Positions 26,972-34,148 of a DNA stretch of 64,000 nt are shown in pieces. The translations under genes were made by a program, and so were the position numbers. Below the pieces are notes generated by a model that searched no databases, was not told the DNA's origin, and saw only the letters and a list, made by a program, of their open reading frames with translations. The stretch spans positions 682,001 through 746,000 of the forward strand of contig NZ_JAJAVQ010000001.1 in the NCBI RefSeq assembly GCF_020531985.1. The letters are read 5' to 3'. Position 1 is the stretch's first letter. Every line of letters starts with the position of its first letter. The stretch is from Rheinheimera aquimaris. GTDB lineage: Bacteria; Pseudomonadota; Gammaproteobacteria; Enterobacterales; Alteromonadaceae.

Positions 26972-27613
26972 GTGAAACGACTCCTGACTGTATTGCTTTG
27001 CTGCCTGTCACTGATGCTCAGTGCAGAGCCGCAACACCAGCACGATTATAACGGTAGCCATGGCATGGTATTGTTTGCGGCCAATGACACCTTATTAGTA
27101 TCGCATTTACCGCTTTACCGCCCGCCCCATGATTATCAGCTGGTGTATGAAGTTATATTGCCAGAGCAGGCCAGTAAAGCCGTGTTAGCTGAACTGAGCC
27201 AAACCAGACAGCTAACATTGCTGCCGGAAAATTTTGATTTACGTCAGATGATTGATGCCGGCCAGTTTACGCTGAACGCCGATATTTATCAGGGGCACTT
27301 TGAGCGTGAAGGCACGCTATGGCTAAGCAATCTGCCGGTCAGGTTTGTGCGTCAGGTATACAAGCGCCGGTTAAATAACACTGATGTAATAGCGGGTACC
27401 ATTAAATATGCAACGTTTACCAGTGCCGGCCAGCAATTTATGCTGCATCAGATCGGTACAGCCCCAAGCTTTGATCAGATCCTGCGCGTGTCTGAATGGC
27501 CGCAAACGCTGCAATTTGACAATGCCGATGCCCAGTCAGCCACTGTGCAATTGCAACAACAAGGCATAGAGGTGCAGCAACTTTACCTGGAAAGCCGTGA
27601 TTTCAGCTTGTAG
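26972..27613 (+). CDS. Exported protein of unknown function
   Basis: The frame is open from 26912, but I place the start at GTG 26972. GGCGGA lies about 8 bp before it, and the product then begins with a clean signal peptide (VKRLLTVLLCCLSLMLSA). The roughly 213-residue protein has HGMVLFAANDTLLVSHLPLY and RPPHDYQLVYEV near its start, a pattern I associate with uncharacterised Alteromonadales proteins, and then a beta-rich body. No catalytic motif is seen. The next gene follows after 9 bp, so they may be an operon. Confidence 0.65.
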   Translation: MKRLLTVLLCCLSLMLSAEPQHQHDYNGSHGMVLFAANDTLLVSHLPLYRPPHDYQLVYEVILPEQASKAVLAELSQTRQLTLLPENFDLRQMIDAGQFTLNADIYQGHFEREGTLWLSNLPVRFVRQVYKRRLNNTDVIAGTIKYATFTSAGQQFMLHQIGTAPSFDQILRVSEWPQTLQFDNADAQSATVQLQQQGIEVQQLYLESRDFSL

Positions 27614-27622
27614 TGTGTCGTT

Positions 27623-27988
27623 ATGCAATACAAAAGACGCCGCAACAGCACCGCCAACAGCACCGCCAACAGCACCGCCAACAGCGCGGCAGATAACCAG
27701 ATTTGGCTGATACACCAGGCCATCGTAGAGAAACTGCTGGCTGAGCCCTGGCGTATTGCCGACGTTCGCCAAACACTGGAACAGCGCTACCAGGCCGGAC
27801 AAATAAGGCACAGTGGCTATATTCACTGGCACAGTATTCTGGACTGCATTGATGACCCGGCGTTATTTCGCCGTGAGTTACTGGATAGTGGCGAGCGCAT
27901 GACAAAGCTGCGCCGGCGCACTGTGCTGGTGGGGATCCTGACCGAAGCAGAACGCAGCGCCGCTTTGCAGGCGGCCACTGCCAGCTAA
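27623..27988 (+). CDS. Small basic protein of unknown function with repeat-encoded N-terminus
   Basis: The 121-residue protein has no signal peptide. It begins MQYKRRR followed by a NST-A repeat (four copies of Asn-Ser-Thr-Ala or close) encoded by a 12-bp tandem repeat. The remainder is helical and charged (WLIHQAIVEKLLAEPWRIADVRQTLEQRYQ, SILDCIDDPALFRRELLDSGERMTKLRRRT) and could be a small DNA- or protein-binding domain. I do not recognise the family. It sits 9 bp behind an exported protein gene. Confidence 0.6.
   Translation: MQYKRRRNSTANSTANSTANSAADNQIWLIHQAIVEKLLAEPWRIADVRQTLEQRYQAGQIRHSGYIHWHSILDCIDDPALFRRELLDSGERMTKLRRRTVLVGILTEAERSAALQAATAS
27643..27690 (+). repeat. 12-bp in-frame tandem repeat, four copies
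   Basis: The unit CAACAGCACCGC occurs three times exactly (27643-27678) and once with two changes (27679-27690). Because the unit is a multiple of three, copy-number change would lengthen or shorten the NSTA tract without a frameshift. Confidence 0.9.
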
Positions 27989-28001
27989 ATACGCTGCCCC
28001 T

Positions 28002-28643
28002 TTAGTAAGCGATGCTAAAGCGCTTGTTCTGATGCTGCGGTTGCTCTGCTTCATTGAGCATCGCAACAGCATAATCGCCGGTAGAAATACGGCTGCGGCC
28101 ATCCTGGTCAGCCAGCAGATAATCCTGCCCTAAGCGGTACTGCCCCGTTTTATCACCGGGGAAAATCTCTGCCGCTGGTGATAAAAAGCTCCAGCTGATA
28201 TCGCTTTGCTGCTGCAGTTGTTGCAGTACCTCTGCTGCGCCCTCTGCTGTAGCACGATACTCCGCCGGAAAATCCGGGCTGTCGAGCAAACGGCTTTCAT
28301 CAGGCAGTTTTAATGTTGCCGCACCGCCTACCACCAGCAAACGTGGCGTGTTAGCTGCAACTGCAGCTTTATACACAGAGTTAAACGCAGCGACATAATA
28401 GCCTTTAACATCCTGCTGGGCATGGCCGCTAAAAGCGCTGATCACAACCGCTTTATTACTCAGCACTTTGGTTAATGCTGCGGTGTCGTTAATATCCAGC
28501 CCTAATACTGTTAAACCGGCCTGCGGCGTAACACGCTCGGGGCGGCTGACAACAGCCGTCACTTTATGACCACGGCTTAATGCCTCTGCCGTAATGGCCG
28601 AACCGATAAAACCTGACGCGCCTAAGATAACCAATTCCATCAT
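28002..28643 (-). CDS. NAD(P)-binding Rossmann oxidoreductase (NmrA/SDR-a5-like)
   Basis: The 213-residue protein starts MMELVILGASGFIGSAITAEAL with the nucleotide motif GASGFIG, followed by HKVTAVVSRPERV and VVISAFSG. It continues with LLVVGGAATLKLPDESRLLD and SWSFLSPAAEIFPG, typical of the atypical SDR/NAD(P)H-binding family of YwnB/NmrA type. An AGGA site precedes the first of two ATGs. It is divergent from a LysR-type regulator 97 bp away, which probably controls it. The substrate is unknown. Confidence 0.88.
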   Translation of the reverse strand: MMELVILGASGFIGSAITAEALSRGHKVTAVVSRPERVTPQAGLTVLGLDINDTAALTKVLSNKAVVISAFSGHAQQDVKGYYVAAFNSVYKAAVAANTPRLLVVGGAATLKLPDESRLLDSPDFPAEYRATAEGAAEVLQQLQQQSDISWSFLSPAAEIFPGDKTGQYRLGQDYLLADQDGRSRISTGDYAVAMLNEAEQPQHQNKRFSIAY

Positions 28644-28740
28644 GTATTCCTCAATTGAAAACCTGCGCCATTATCACTGCTCGATTAACAACGAAAAATA
28701 ACCTAATATAAAAATCACTGTTTTAAAAAATAAAACAATC

Positions 28741-29637
28741 ATGCAAAACCAACTTGATCTGAATAGCTTACAACTGGTGCAACGTTTACAGCAGGCCGGC
28801 AGCTTTACCGCCGCAGCCGAGCAGCTTGGCTGCAGTAAAACCACGCTTAGCCTGCAGCTAAAAGCGCTGGAGCAGCAACTGGGCACAGCGCTGTTTCGCC
28901 GCACCACACGCCAGCTCAGTTTAACCAGTGCCGGTGAGCACCTGTTGCAAAGTTGCATGCCGCTACTGGAGCAGTTACAGCAGGCGCTGCAAAGTGTGCA
29001 AAGCGGCGACAAAGTGCTGCAGGGTAAACTGGTTGTCAGCGCGCCGGAAGATTACACCAACCGTAAACTGGCACCGGCCGCTGTCGCCTTTCGCCGCCAG
29101 CACCCGGCGCTGGAGTTTGAGTTTCGTAGCAGTGATCAGGTAAAAGACGCGGTAAAAGAAAACATCGATTTATCAATACGCATCGGCTGGCTGCGCGACT
29201 CCAGCCAGACAGCACGCAAACTGGCTGACTTTGAGCAGTGGCTGCTGGCAGCACCGGCCTATCTGCAGCAGGCAGGCATCCCCACAGCCCCTTCGCAGCT
29301 ACGCCAGCACGAATTTATCGCCTTTACCGCCCTGCGCCAGCCCCTAACCTGGCAACTTCAGCAGAATACGCAACAAGTTGAAGTGCAGCTAACCGCCGCT
29401 TATAAAAGCAGCTCAACACAAACGACTACCGCGTTAATGCTGGCCGGTGCCGGTATTGGTGTGTTACCCGATTACAGCGCTAAGGATCTGGTGCAGCAAG
29501 GTGCGCTGGTAAAGGTATTGCCCGATTGGTCGTTAAGCAGCGGCGGTATTTATGCAGTGTATCCCCCAGGGCGCTTCCGCCCGGCCCGGGTAACCGCTTT
29601 TGTAGATTTTTTGCAGCAGTATCAGCAGGTGATTTAG
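28741..29637 (+). CDS. LysR-family transcriptional regulator
   Basis: The 298-residue protein has an N-terminal winged helix (LQLVQRLQQAGSFTAAAEQL, GCSKTTLSLQLKALEQQLG) and a type-2 periplasmic-binding-like effector domain (from about residue 95, LQGKLVVSAPEDYTNRKLAP). It resembles the CrgA/AaeR-like clade by its VSAPxxY start and DLSIRIG motif. The divergent NAD(P)-binding oxidoreductase gene is the likely target. The AT-rich 97-bp gap between them would hold the operator. Confidence 0.92.
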   Translation: MQNQLDLNSLQLVQRLQQAGSFTAAAEQLGCSKTTLSLQLKALEQQLGTALFRRTTRQLSLTSAGEHLLQSCMPLLEQLQQALQSVQSGDKVLQGKLVVSAPEDYTNRKLAPAAVAFRRQHPALEFEFRSSDQVKDAVKENIDLSIRIGWLRDSSQTARKLADFEQWLLAAPAYLQQAGIPTAPSQLRQHEFIAFTALRQPLTWQLQQNTQQVEVQLTAAYKSSSTQTTTALMLAGAGIGVLPDYSAKDLVQQGALVKVLPDWSLSSGGIYAVYPPGRFRPARVTAFVDFLQQYQQVI

Positions 29638-29983
29638 CCAGTAACCTGTGACATTGTAAGCCAGGCGATTAGCTCTGACTTTAGCGCTAATCATCACCTT
29701 CAGTAACAGCGGTGTTTTATGTTGTTATATACAGTGTTATCTGAAAGATGAGACATTTCAGGTCAGATATCCCGTTAACATTGCTCATAAGCTAATTGCT
29801 GATTTTATTTACATGCTATAAATTAGGTACTTACGTAGCTGGGTTTAGAAATATAACGCACGGCTTTAGAAATAAAACGCATGCTCGTTTTCCCAGAATG
29901 CGAATGTGAAGCTGTTGAAATTATTTTTACTTTACAAAGGCATACTGAAGGTTGTTTCCTCTATTGGAAATGAGAAAACGAGC
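29638..29983. other. Junction between core chromosome and the AT-rich cassette region
   Basis: This 346-bp stretch falls between the LysR gene and the first cassette-type gene. Composition drops to AT-rich from about 29740. A GTTAACA at 29774-29780 could be an integron core site, but I could not fold an attC around it. GAAATATAACGCACGGCTTTAGAAATAAAACGC (29848-29880) contains two copies of an AGAAATA(A)AACGC-type unit. I see no integrase gene or attI. Confidence 0.4.
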
Positions 29984-29987
29984 ATGC
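29879..29987. repeat. 14-bp inverted repeat flanking the upstream part of the TIGR02391 gene
   Basis: GCATGCTCGTTTTC (29879-29892) and GAAAACGAGCATGC (29974-29987) are perfect inverted repeats 81 bp apart. The right copy includes the likely ATG at 29984. They may form an mRNA hairpin hiding the start region, bind a regulator, or mark an old recombination edge. Confidence 0.6.
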
Positions 29988-30697
29988 ACAATAATAAAAT
30001 GTTATGCAGCATAGAGAGAATCATGGAAATGTTGGATGAATTGAAGGCATTACAAAGATCCAGAAAAGACGGGATGCCATTCTCTTCTTTGATTGAATTT
30101 GAAGATTGGGCAGATTCTGTTTTGCCTTTCTTGTCTTACCATCAACCATATGAAACAGAGTTTAATCAAGCTGTAACAGGTGCAACTGTCACTTATAGGA
30201 TGGAAGACTATCAGGATTCAAGCACCTGCATGAATAATGCGATTGGAATATTAAATAAAGCAGTCAAGAAAATGGAACTTGATTCTAGGCTGCAAGAAAT
30301 TCCTCAAGTGGGCTTCGAGGATTTACTTCATCCAGCTATTGTTGCCAGTTCTTTAAATCTATATGTCAATGGGCATTTGCGAGAGTCTGTACTTAACTCA
30401 ATAACAGCAATATTCGATTTAATAAGGCAAAGGACTGGGGTAATGGAAGATGGTGATCGCCTGATCGGACAGGTGTTCTCTATCAATGATCCAGTTCTAA
30501 TTCTCTCTGAACTCAAATCTGAATCAGGTCAAAATGACCAAAAAGGATTCATGCAAATATACAAAGGTGCTTATCAAGGTATTCGTAACCCAAAAGCACA
30601 TACCCTCAATCATGATTTAAACGAAATGAAAGCAGCACAATATCTGGTTTTTGCGAGCATGCTAGCCCGCAGAATTGATGAGGCAAGCAATGCATAA
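29984..30697 (+). CDS. TIGR02391 (Ymh-like) family protein, first cassette gene
   Basis: The frame is open from GTG 29906. ATG 29984 and ATG 30023 (with GAGAG in front) are more plausible starts. The C-terminal 120 residues match what I know as the TIGR02391/Hypoth_Ymh domain: VGFEDLLHPAIVASSLNLYV, then NGHLRESVLNSITAIFDLIR, then the basic loop YKGAYQGIRNPKAHTLN with the R-N-P-x-A-H motif, then QYLVFASMLARRID. The family is common next to restriction and abortive-infection genes and in mobile DNA, and RNPxxH resembles HEPN-type RNase motifs. A defence role is an inference. An attC site begins at its stop codon. Confidence 0.8.
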   Translation: MHNNKMLCSIERIMEMLDELKALQRSRKDGMPFSSLIEFEDWADSVLPFLSYHQPYETEFNQAVTGATVTYRMEDYQDSSTCMNNAIGILNKAVKKMELDSRLQEIPQVGFEDLLHPAIVASSLNLYVNGHLRESVLNSITAIFDLIRQRTGVMEDGDRLIGQVFSINDPVLILSELKSESGQNDQKGFMQIYKGAYQGIRNPKAHTLNHDLNEMKAAQYLVFASMLARRIDEASNA

Positions 30698-30763
30698 CAA
30701 TGCGCTGCTGCCTGACAAATTTTCCTCTGCGCTCCAAATTTGCCGCAGAACGCGGTGTTATGT
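30692..30763 (+). repeat. Integron attC site 1
   Basis: The site starts GCATAAC (R'') overlapping the stop codon of the TIGR02391 gene and ends GTTATGT (R', cut expected after G30757). The arms fold: the left arm GCGCTGCTGCCTGACAAATTT aligns with the reverse complement of AAATTTGCCGCAGAACGCGG, leaving a few unpaired bases, as required for single-strand recombination. The total length of 72 bp is typical. Its orientation fits the plus-strand genes on each side. Confidence 0.82.
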
Positions 30764-30781
30764 TGGCAATAAGTGAAAGAT

Positions 30782-31312
30782 ATGATTCACGAATCTAGTT
30801 ATTGGAAAAATGATCTTATTAAGCTCGCAAACAAGCTTGAACTTAGGCTTGTTCAGGTGCGATGGGGAGAGAAAAGTTTATATACTCTAGAGAAAGAAAT
30901 ATTTATTGGGTTTTACTCCATCAGAAAATTAATAGAGTCAAAAAAAATATCAGACTCACTTAAAGAAAAGGTTTTTGAGGTAAAGCAATTCTCGTATAAG
31001 GGAAGTCCAAATTCTATATTCATGCACTTTGAAGAGTCTGATTATGATCTGAGCAAGGCAAATAGCGCTAAATTTACAATTGCTCAGTTATGTAATCAGT
31101 TTATCCATAGCCACCATTTTTTGCCGTTCTTTGTTAATGGTAAAAATTTAATAGGCTTCTTTTTCTGTTCTGATTACAAAAGAACCTCTGGTATATACTT
31201 GATCACATTATTTGACATAGTTGAAATATATCGGAATATAGGCAGTAATTATCCAGCTACCATGAATATTCAGCGGTTACCAAATGGAAAGTCGGTCACA
31301 ATAATAGAGTAG
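30782..31312 (+). CDS. Cassette-encoded protein of unknown function
   Basis: The roughly 176-residue soluble, AT-rich-coded protein is not one I recognise. A GTG three codons earlier (30773) is an alternative start. It lies 18 bp after the attC1 core, as cassette genes usually do. Notable segments are LELRLVQVRWGEKSLYTLEKEIF at the start, AQLCNQFIHSHHFLPFFVN in the middle with clustered His, and YLITLFDIVEIYRNIGSNYP near the end. The QFIHSHHF segment suggests a helical protein, possibly of HEPN or bacterial-defence type, but this is not secure. It ends where attC2 begins. Confidence 0.7.
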   Translation: MIHESSYWKNDLIKLANKLELRLVQVRWGEKSLYTLEKEIFIGFYSIRKLIESKKISDSLKEKVFEVKQFSYKGSPNSIFMHFEESDYDLSKANSAKFTIAQLCNQFIHSHHFLPFFVNGKNLIGFFFCSDYKRTSGIYLITLFDIVEIYRNIGSNYPATMNIQRLPNGKSVTIIE

Positions 31313-31444
31313 ACATAACAAGTCGCTGCAGCTCGCACACTTCGTGTGCTGGACAGTTTTTAAGTCGCGGCTTTATGGTTTTGCTGCGCAAAAGTATTCC
31401 ATAAAACCACAACTTAAAAACTGCCGCTGAACTCGGCGTTAGCG
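31313..31444 (+). repeat. Integron attC site 2, long, with side hairpin
   Basis: The site begins ACATAAC directly after the stop TAG and ends GTTAGCG. The core stem is unusually long: 31354-31378 pairs with 31399-31423 (25 positions, with G-T type mismatches only at the GTCGCGGC segment), loop about 20 nt. Between R'' and that stem on the left arm, GCACAC-TTC-GTGTGC (31335-31349) makes an extra perfect side hairpin absent from the right arm. At 132 bp it is at the long end of the attC range. Confidence 0.8.
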
Positions 31445-31477
31445 GGCGTGACTTACTGCAATAAAGGGATTCCAATT

Positions 31478-32278
31478 ATGCGTATCTATTTGATAACAGG
31501 GTTGTTGCTTTCTTCTATAACGGTTCAAGCAGCGCCTTCGTGCTCTTTTCTAGAATGGGATAAATATCAAGATAGCCAACTGCTTAGGCAGGCCGTAAAA
31601 GGGCCTTATATATTTGCTACGAGCGACGTTAAAGTTGACGCAGATGGTGCGCCTAACGCATATCATCCAGATGATGTGGGGCTTCACTGTACTAAAGGAG
31701 TTGGATTTAAAGGACTAGACTGTCCCGCAAACGGTGGCTACCCCAATCAAAGTTGGTGGCGCTCCGCCATAGTTCCCGACCCAAAAAACAACAGCAAGGG
31801 CTACATCCAACCGGATGGGCGATTCAAAGGCTATTTTGTTTCGCAGACGTCTTTAAAAGATAAATCCAAATCGAACTTAGACCCTGCAAAATATGTTGAT
31901 TCTACAGCTGTTCCATATCTTGTCTTTCCCGGCCAATTTTATTCCAAAACCGGTACCGGTTTCGTCGGTGATTATGGATTCGCTCTAAATCTGGATAACG
32001 GAAAATCGTCGTCTTTTATAGTTGCAGAAGTGGGGCCACCGAAAGCACATTTAGGTGAAATGTCAATTTACTTAGGCAGTGCATTGGGAGGCTCAGATCC
32101 GAACCCTCGAACCGGTGCTGGAACTCCAAAAGGAAAGATTCTATATGTAGTGTTTCCGTATACTAAAGCCGCCTCAGGATGGCCAATCGCAAATGAAACT
32201 ATTGAGTCAACGGTCTCGGAACTCCTCAAATCCATTGGTGGTGTCGAGATGTTAAAAAGTTGTGCCAGTGCCCTCTAA
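31478..32278 (+). CDS. Secreted GH75 chitosanase-like protein, cassette-encoded
   Basis: The ATG at 31478 has AGGG about 9 bp upstream and starts a signal peptide (MRIYLITGLLLSSITVQA, then APSCSF). The 266-residue product shows the pattern of glycoside hydrolase family 75 (fungal-type chitosanase): ATSDVKVDADGAPNAYHPDD, GYFVSQTSLKD, YVDSTAVPYLVFPG, GDYGFALNLDNGKSSSFIVA, then EVGPPKAHLGEMSIYLGSAL with the likely acid Glu. It could hydrolyse chitosan or another amino-sugar polymer in the periplasm or outside. The gene lies right behind attC2, so it is a cassette cargo. Confidence 0.75.
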   Translation: MRIYLITGLLLSSITVQAAPSCSFLEWDKYQDSQLLRQAVKGPYIFATSDVKVDADGAPNAYHPDDVGLHCTKGVGFKGLDCPANGGYPNQSWWRSAIVPDPKNNSKGYIQPDGRFKGYFVSQTSLKDKSKSNLDPAKYVDSTAVPYLVFPGQFYSKTGTGFVGDYGFALNLDNGKSSSFIVAEVGPPKAHLGEMSIYLGSALGGSDPNPRTGAGTPKGKILYVVFPYTKAASGWPIANETIESTVSELLKSIGGVEMLKSCASAL

Positions 32279-32306
32279 TAAGGCCAGCCAAGGGGCAGAG
32301 TTAGCT
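32276..32306 (+). other. Possible degenerate attC remnant between two cassette genes
   Basis: The 45-bp gap between the GH75-like gene and the next gene contains CTAATAAGGC, a short GC-rich middle and GCAGAGTTAGCT. The end GTTAGCT matches an attC R' core and CTAAT a decayed R''. The hairpin is far too short to be a working attC. It may be a deletion remnant, or the two genes may belong to one cassette. Confidence 0.25.
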
Positions 32307-32323
32307 ATAAAAAAGGAGGATAT

Positions 32324-33070
32324 ATGAAGGAAGTATTTTACGCAGTTTTACTTGTTGTAGGTTTGGCAATAGGTTGGTTCGTGAATGATTGGCTAAAACC
32401 CGAACCTACTGAAAAGATTCACTTAACCTTGGAGCAAGCTACCAAACAGTCAAAATTCAATTTAGCCAGAGATGACATGGCCGAATATTTCTACATTTGC
32501 CAAGAAAAAGGGTTAGGAATAAACCATTGGAAGGCATTGTTTTTAACGGGATATAGCTTTCAATACGGAGTCGACTCTTCTAGCATAGCTTTGAAAAAGG
32601 CCAGTCCCGAAGGAGAAACTCCAGAAAAATGGAATGTGGAGGTCTCAAGTCTAGATGTATTGTCATCAGAAATAAAGATGATGAAAGCATTCACCCTGGA
32701 CAGAGCTTGGTTCAAGAACCATGAAAAGCTGATTTCAAAAAGCAAGGATGAACTGATATCAAGAAAAAATTCACTTGCTATTCAAAGGCTTTATGGTGAT
32801 CCAAACCAGAAAATTGCTGGGTTACTTGAGGACTCAATTAGAGATACTATTGTGAATCTTTCAAAAGCCTTAGGAAAAAACGTAGAAATAAATAGTATTA
32901 AACTTCCAGATCCACCAGAAAACTGGGATGAGAACTTGAATCTGTCCATGAAGTACCAATGTGGAGATATCAATCCAGTATTTGAAGGAAAGAAAGGTAT
33001 CAATAAATCACTTGAAACATTAACCCCATCTATAGATGGTTTGGAAGTGATTGTGTTGCCAACCAAATAG
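32324..33070 (+). CDS. Membrane-anchored protein of unknown function, cassette-encoded
   Basis: The 248-residue protein has a strong ribosome site (AAGGAGG, 7 bp before ATG). An N-terminal membrane helix (MKEVFYAVLLVVGLAIGWFVN) would leave the rest in the periplasm. The body is helical and charged, with EYFYICQEKGLGINHWKALF and LLEDSIRDTIVNLSKALGKN. Two late Cys-free strands end at VIVLPTK. I do not recognise a family. The TAG stop touches attC3. It may share a cassette with the GH75-like gene, in which case the two could act together. Confidence 0.72.
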   Translation: MKEVFYAVLLVVGLAIGWFVNDWLKPEPTEKIHLTLEQATKQSKFNLARDDMAEYFYICQEKGLGINHWKALFLTGYSFQYGVDSSSIALKKASPEGETPEKWNVEVSSLDVLSSEIKMMKAFTLDRAWFKNHEKLISKSKDELISRKNSLAIQRLYGDPNQKIAGLLEDSIRDTIVNLSKALGKNVEINSIKLPDPPENWDENLNLSMKYQCGDINPVFEGKKGINKSLETLTPSIDGLEVIVLPTK

Positions 33071-33146
33071 CTAACAAAGCCAGGCAGAGGGACTGCAAAA
33101 CCGCCGCTTCGCTCTGGTTTTTCAGCCCCTGCTGGCGACGTTATAC
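33069..33146 (+). repeat. Integron attC site 3
   Basis: The site runs from AGCTAAC (R'') to GTTATAC (R', expected cut after G33140), 78 bp. The left arm GCCAGGCAGAGGGACTGCAA aligns with the reverse complement of the right arm (TTTTTCAGCCCCTGCTGGCG) with three to four unpaired bases; the loop is GCCGCTTCGCT. The right end closely resembles the Vibrio VCR-type end. It sits exactly between the stop of one gene and the start of the GNAT gene. Confidence 0.85.
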
Positions 33147-33164
33147 GCCTCTAGGAATTCATCA

Positions 33165-33662
33165 ATGATTAGAAAAGCTTTGCCAAGCGATTGTTTAAAT
33201 CTGGCAGCTTTGTCACTGCAGGTTTGGTTACACACCTACGCCCCGCAAGGTATTCGCTCTTCACTATCACAATACGCTTTGTCTACGTTTACTGAAGAAT
33301 ATTTCATTAAGTTACTCGAAACAGAATCGGTTGATATCAGGGTATTCGAACAGGACTCGCACCTTATCGGTTTTATCGTCGCTGACTTGAACTCAACATT
33401 TGAAGGATGTTCAGGCTACGAAATTGTCACGCTGTATGTGTCTCAACATTTTCATGGTAAAGGTGTGGGCCGCCAGCTGCTAAAAGAAATTGAACATGCA
33501 CATGGCTGCCCTTTCTGGTTATCTGCTTGGGTGAATAACCATGATGCCATTGGCTTTTACCATAAATTAGGCTTTAACATTGTTGGTGAGCTTACTTTCA
33601 ACCTCGAAGGTGAGCAACACCGAAACCATGTGTTTGCTTACACCGGCACGTCATACGGCTGA
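33165..33662 (+). CDS. GNAT-family N-acetyltransferase, cassette-encoded
   Basis: The 165-residue GNAT protein transfers an acetyl group from acetyl-CoA to an amine. It shows N-terminal IRKALPSDCLNLAALSLQVW, then YEIVTLYVSQHFHGKGVGRQ with the acetyl-CoA-binding R/Q-x-x-G-x-G/A loop (HGKGVGRQLL), and WVNNHDAIGFYHKLGFNIVG, the typical C-terminal motif. The substrate could be a small amine, an antibiotic or a protein. It starts 24 bp after the attC3 core. No attC is recognisable behind it, so it is the last cassette or its attC is lost. Confidence 0.9.
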   Translation: MIRKALPSDCLNLAALSLQVWLHTYAPQGIRSSLSQYALSTFTEEYFIKLLETESVDIRVFEQDSHLIGFIVADLNSTFEGCSGYEIVTLYVSQHFHGKGVGRQLLKEIEHAHGCPFWLSAWVNNHDAIGFYHKLGFNIVGELTFNLEGEQHRNHVFAYTGTSYG

Positions 33663-33723
33663 GAAAAGCATAAGTAACCAGCCAATTAGAGGGTTTAACT
33701 AAAAAACAGGGGTGTAACTAATA

Positions 33724-34092
33724 ATGCAGAAACAGACTTACCAAAGCGTTGATGAATACATTGCCGACCAGCCAAAAGAGGTAGCCGCTGCGCTGGAACA
33801 AGTTAGAACGTTGATCCTTAAGGCGCTGCCAGACACCGAACAACTGCTGAACTACAACATACCGGCTTTTACGCTGATTGCTGGCGGTAAGCGCGAGCAA
33901 CAAATTATGATTGCAGGTTACGCCAAGCATATTGGGTTTTATCCCCACCCCACTACCATAGAGGCCTTTGCTGATGAATTAGTCGATTATAAATATGCGA
34001 AGGGCTCGGTGCAGTTTCCGCTTAATAAAGCCATGCCAAAAGATTTAATAGTAAAGATGGTACTGTGGCGAAAACAGCATCTTAACGGATAA
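33724..34092 (+). CDS. DUF1801 family protein
   Basis: The 122-residue protein matches DUF1801 (YdhG/YjhX-like fold): VDEYIADQPKEVAAALEQVR, then LPDTEQLLNYNIPAFTLIAG, then IGFYPHPTTIEAFADEL and VQFPLNKAMPKDLIVKMVLWR. The family is small, cytosolic and of unclear function, related to the frataxin-like YdhG fold. Composition is back to the chromosomal norm, so it probably lies outside the cassette region. A good terminator follows. Confidence 0.88.
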   Translation: MQKQTYQSVDEYIADQPKEVAAALEQVRTLILKALPDTEQLLNYNIPAFTLIAGGKREQQIMIAGYAKHIGFYPHPTTIEAFADELVDYKYAKGSVQFPLNKAMPKDLIVKMVLWRKQHLNG

Positions 34093-34093
34093 A

Positions 34094-34128
34094 AACAGGC
34101 ACCCACTGACGGATGCCTGTTACTGTTT
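34094..34128 (+). terminator. Terminator after the DUF1801 gene
   Basis: AACAGGCA (34094-34101) and TGCCTGTT (34114-34121) form a perfect 8-bp stem with a 12-nt loop. TACTGTTTTG follows. It separates the gene from the convergent DUF998 gene. Confidence 0.7.
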
Positions 34129-34148
34129 TGTGCTGAGGCATGTGTTAA

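Noticed and set aside
29761-29780. GTTAACA as a core site at the left edge of the cassette region
   Set aside because: No partner AAC core or foldable arms were found around it, so it is not called an attC or attI.
33663-33723. attC behind the GNAT gene
   Set aside because: The sequence has TAAC and GTTTAAC bits but no foldable arms of attC type.
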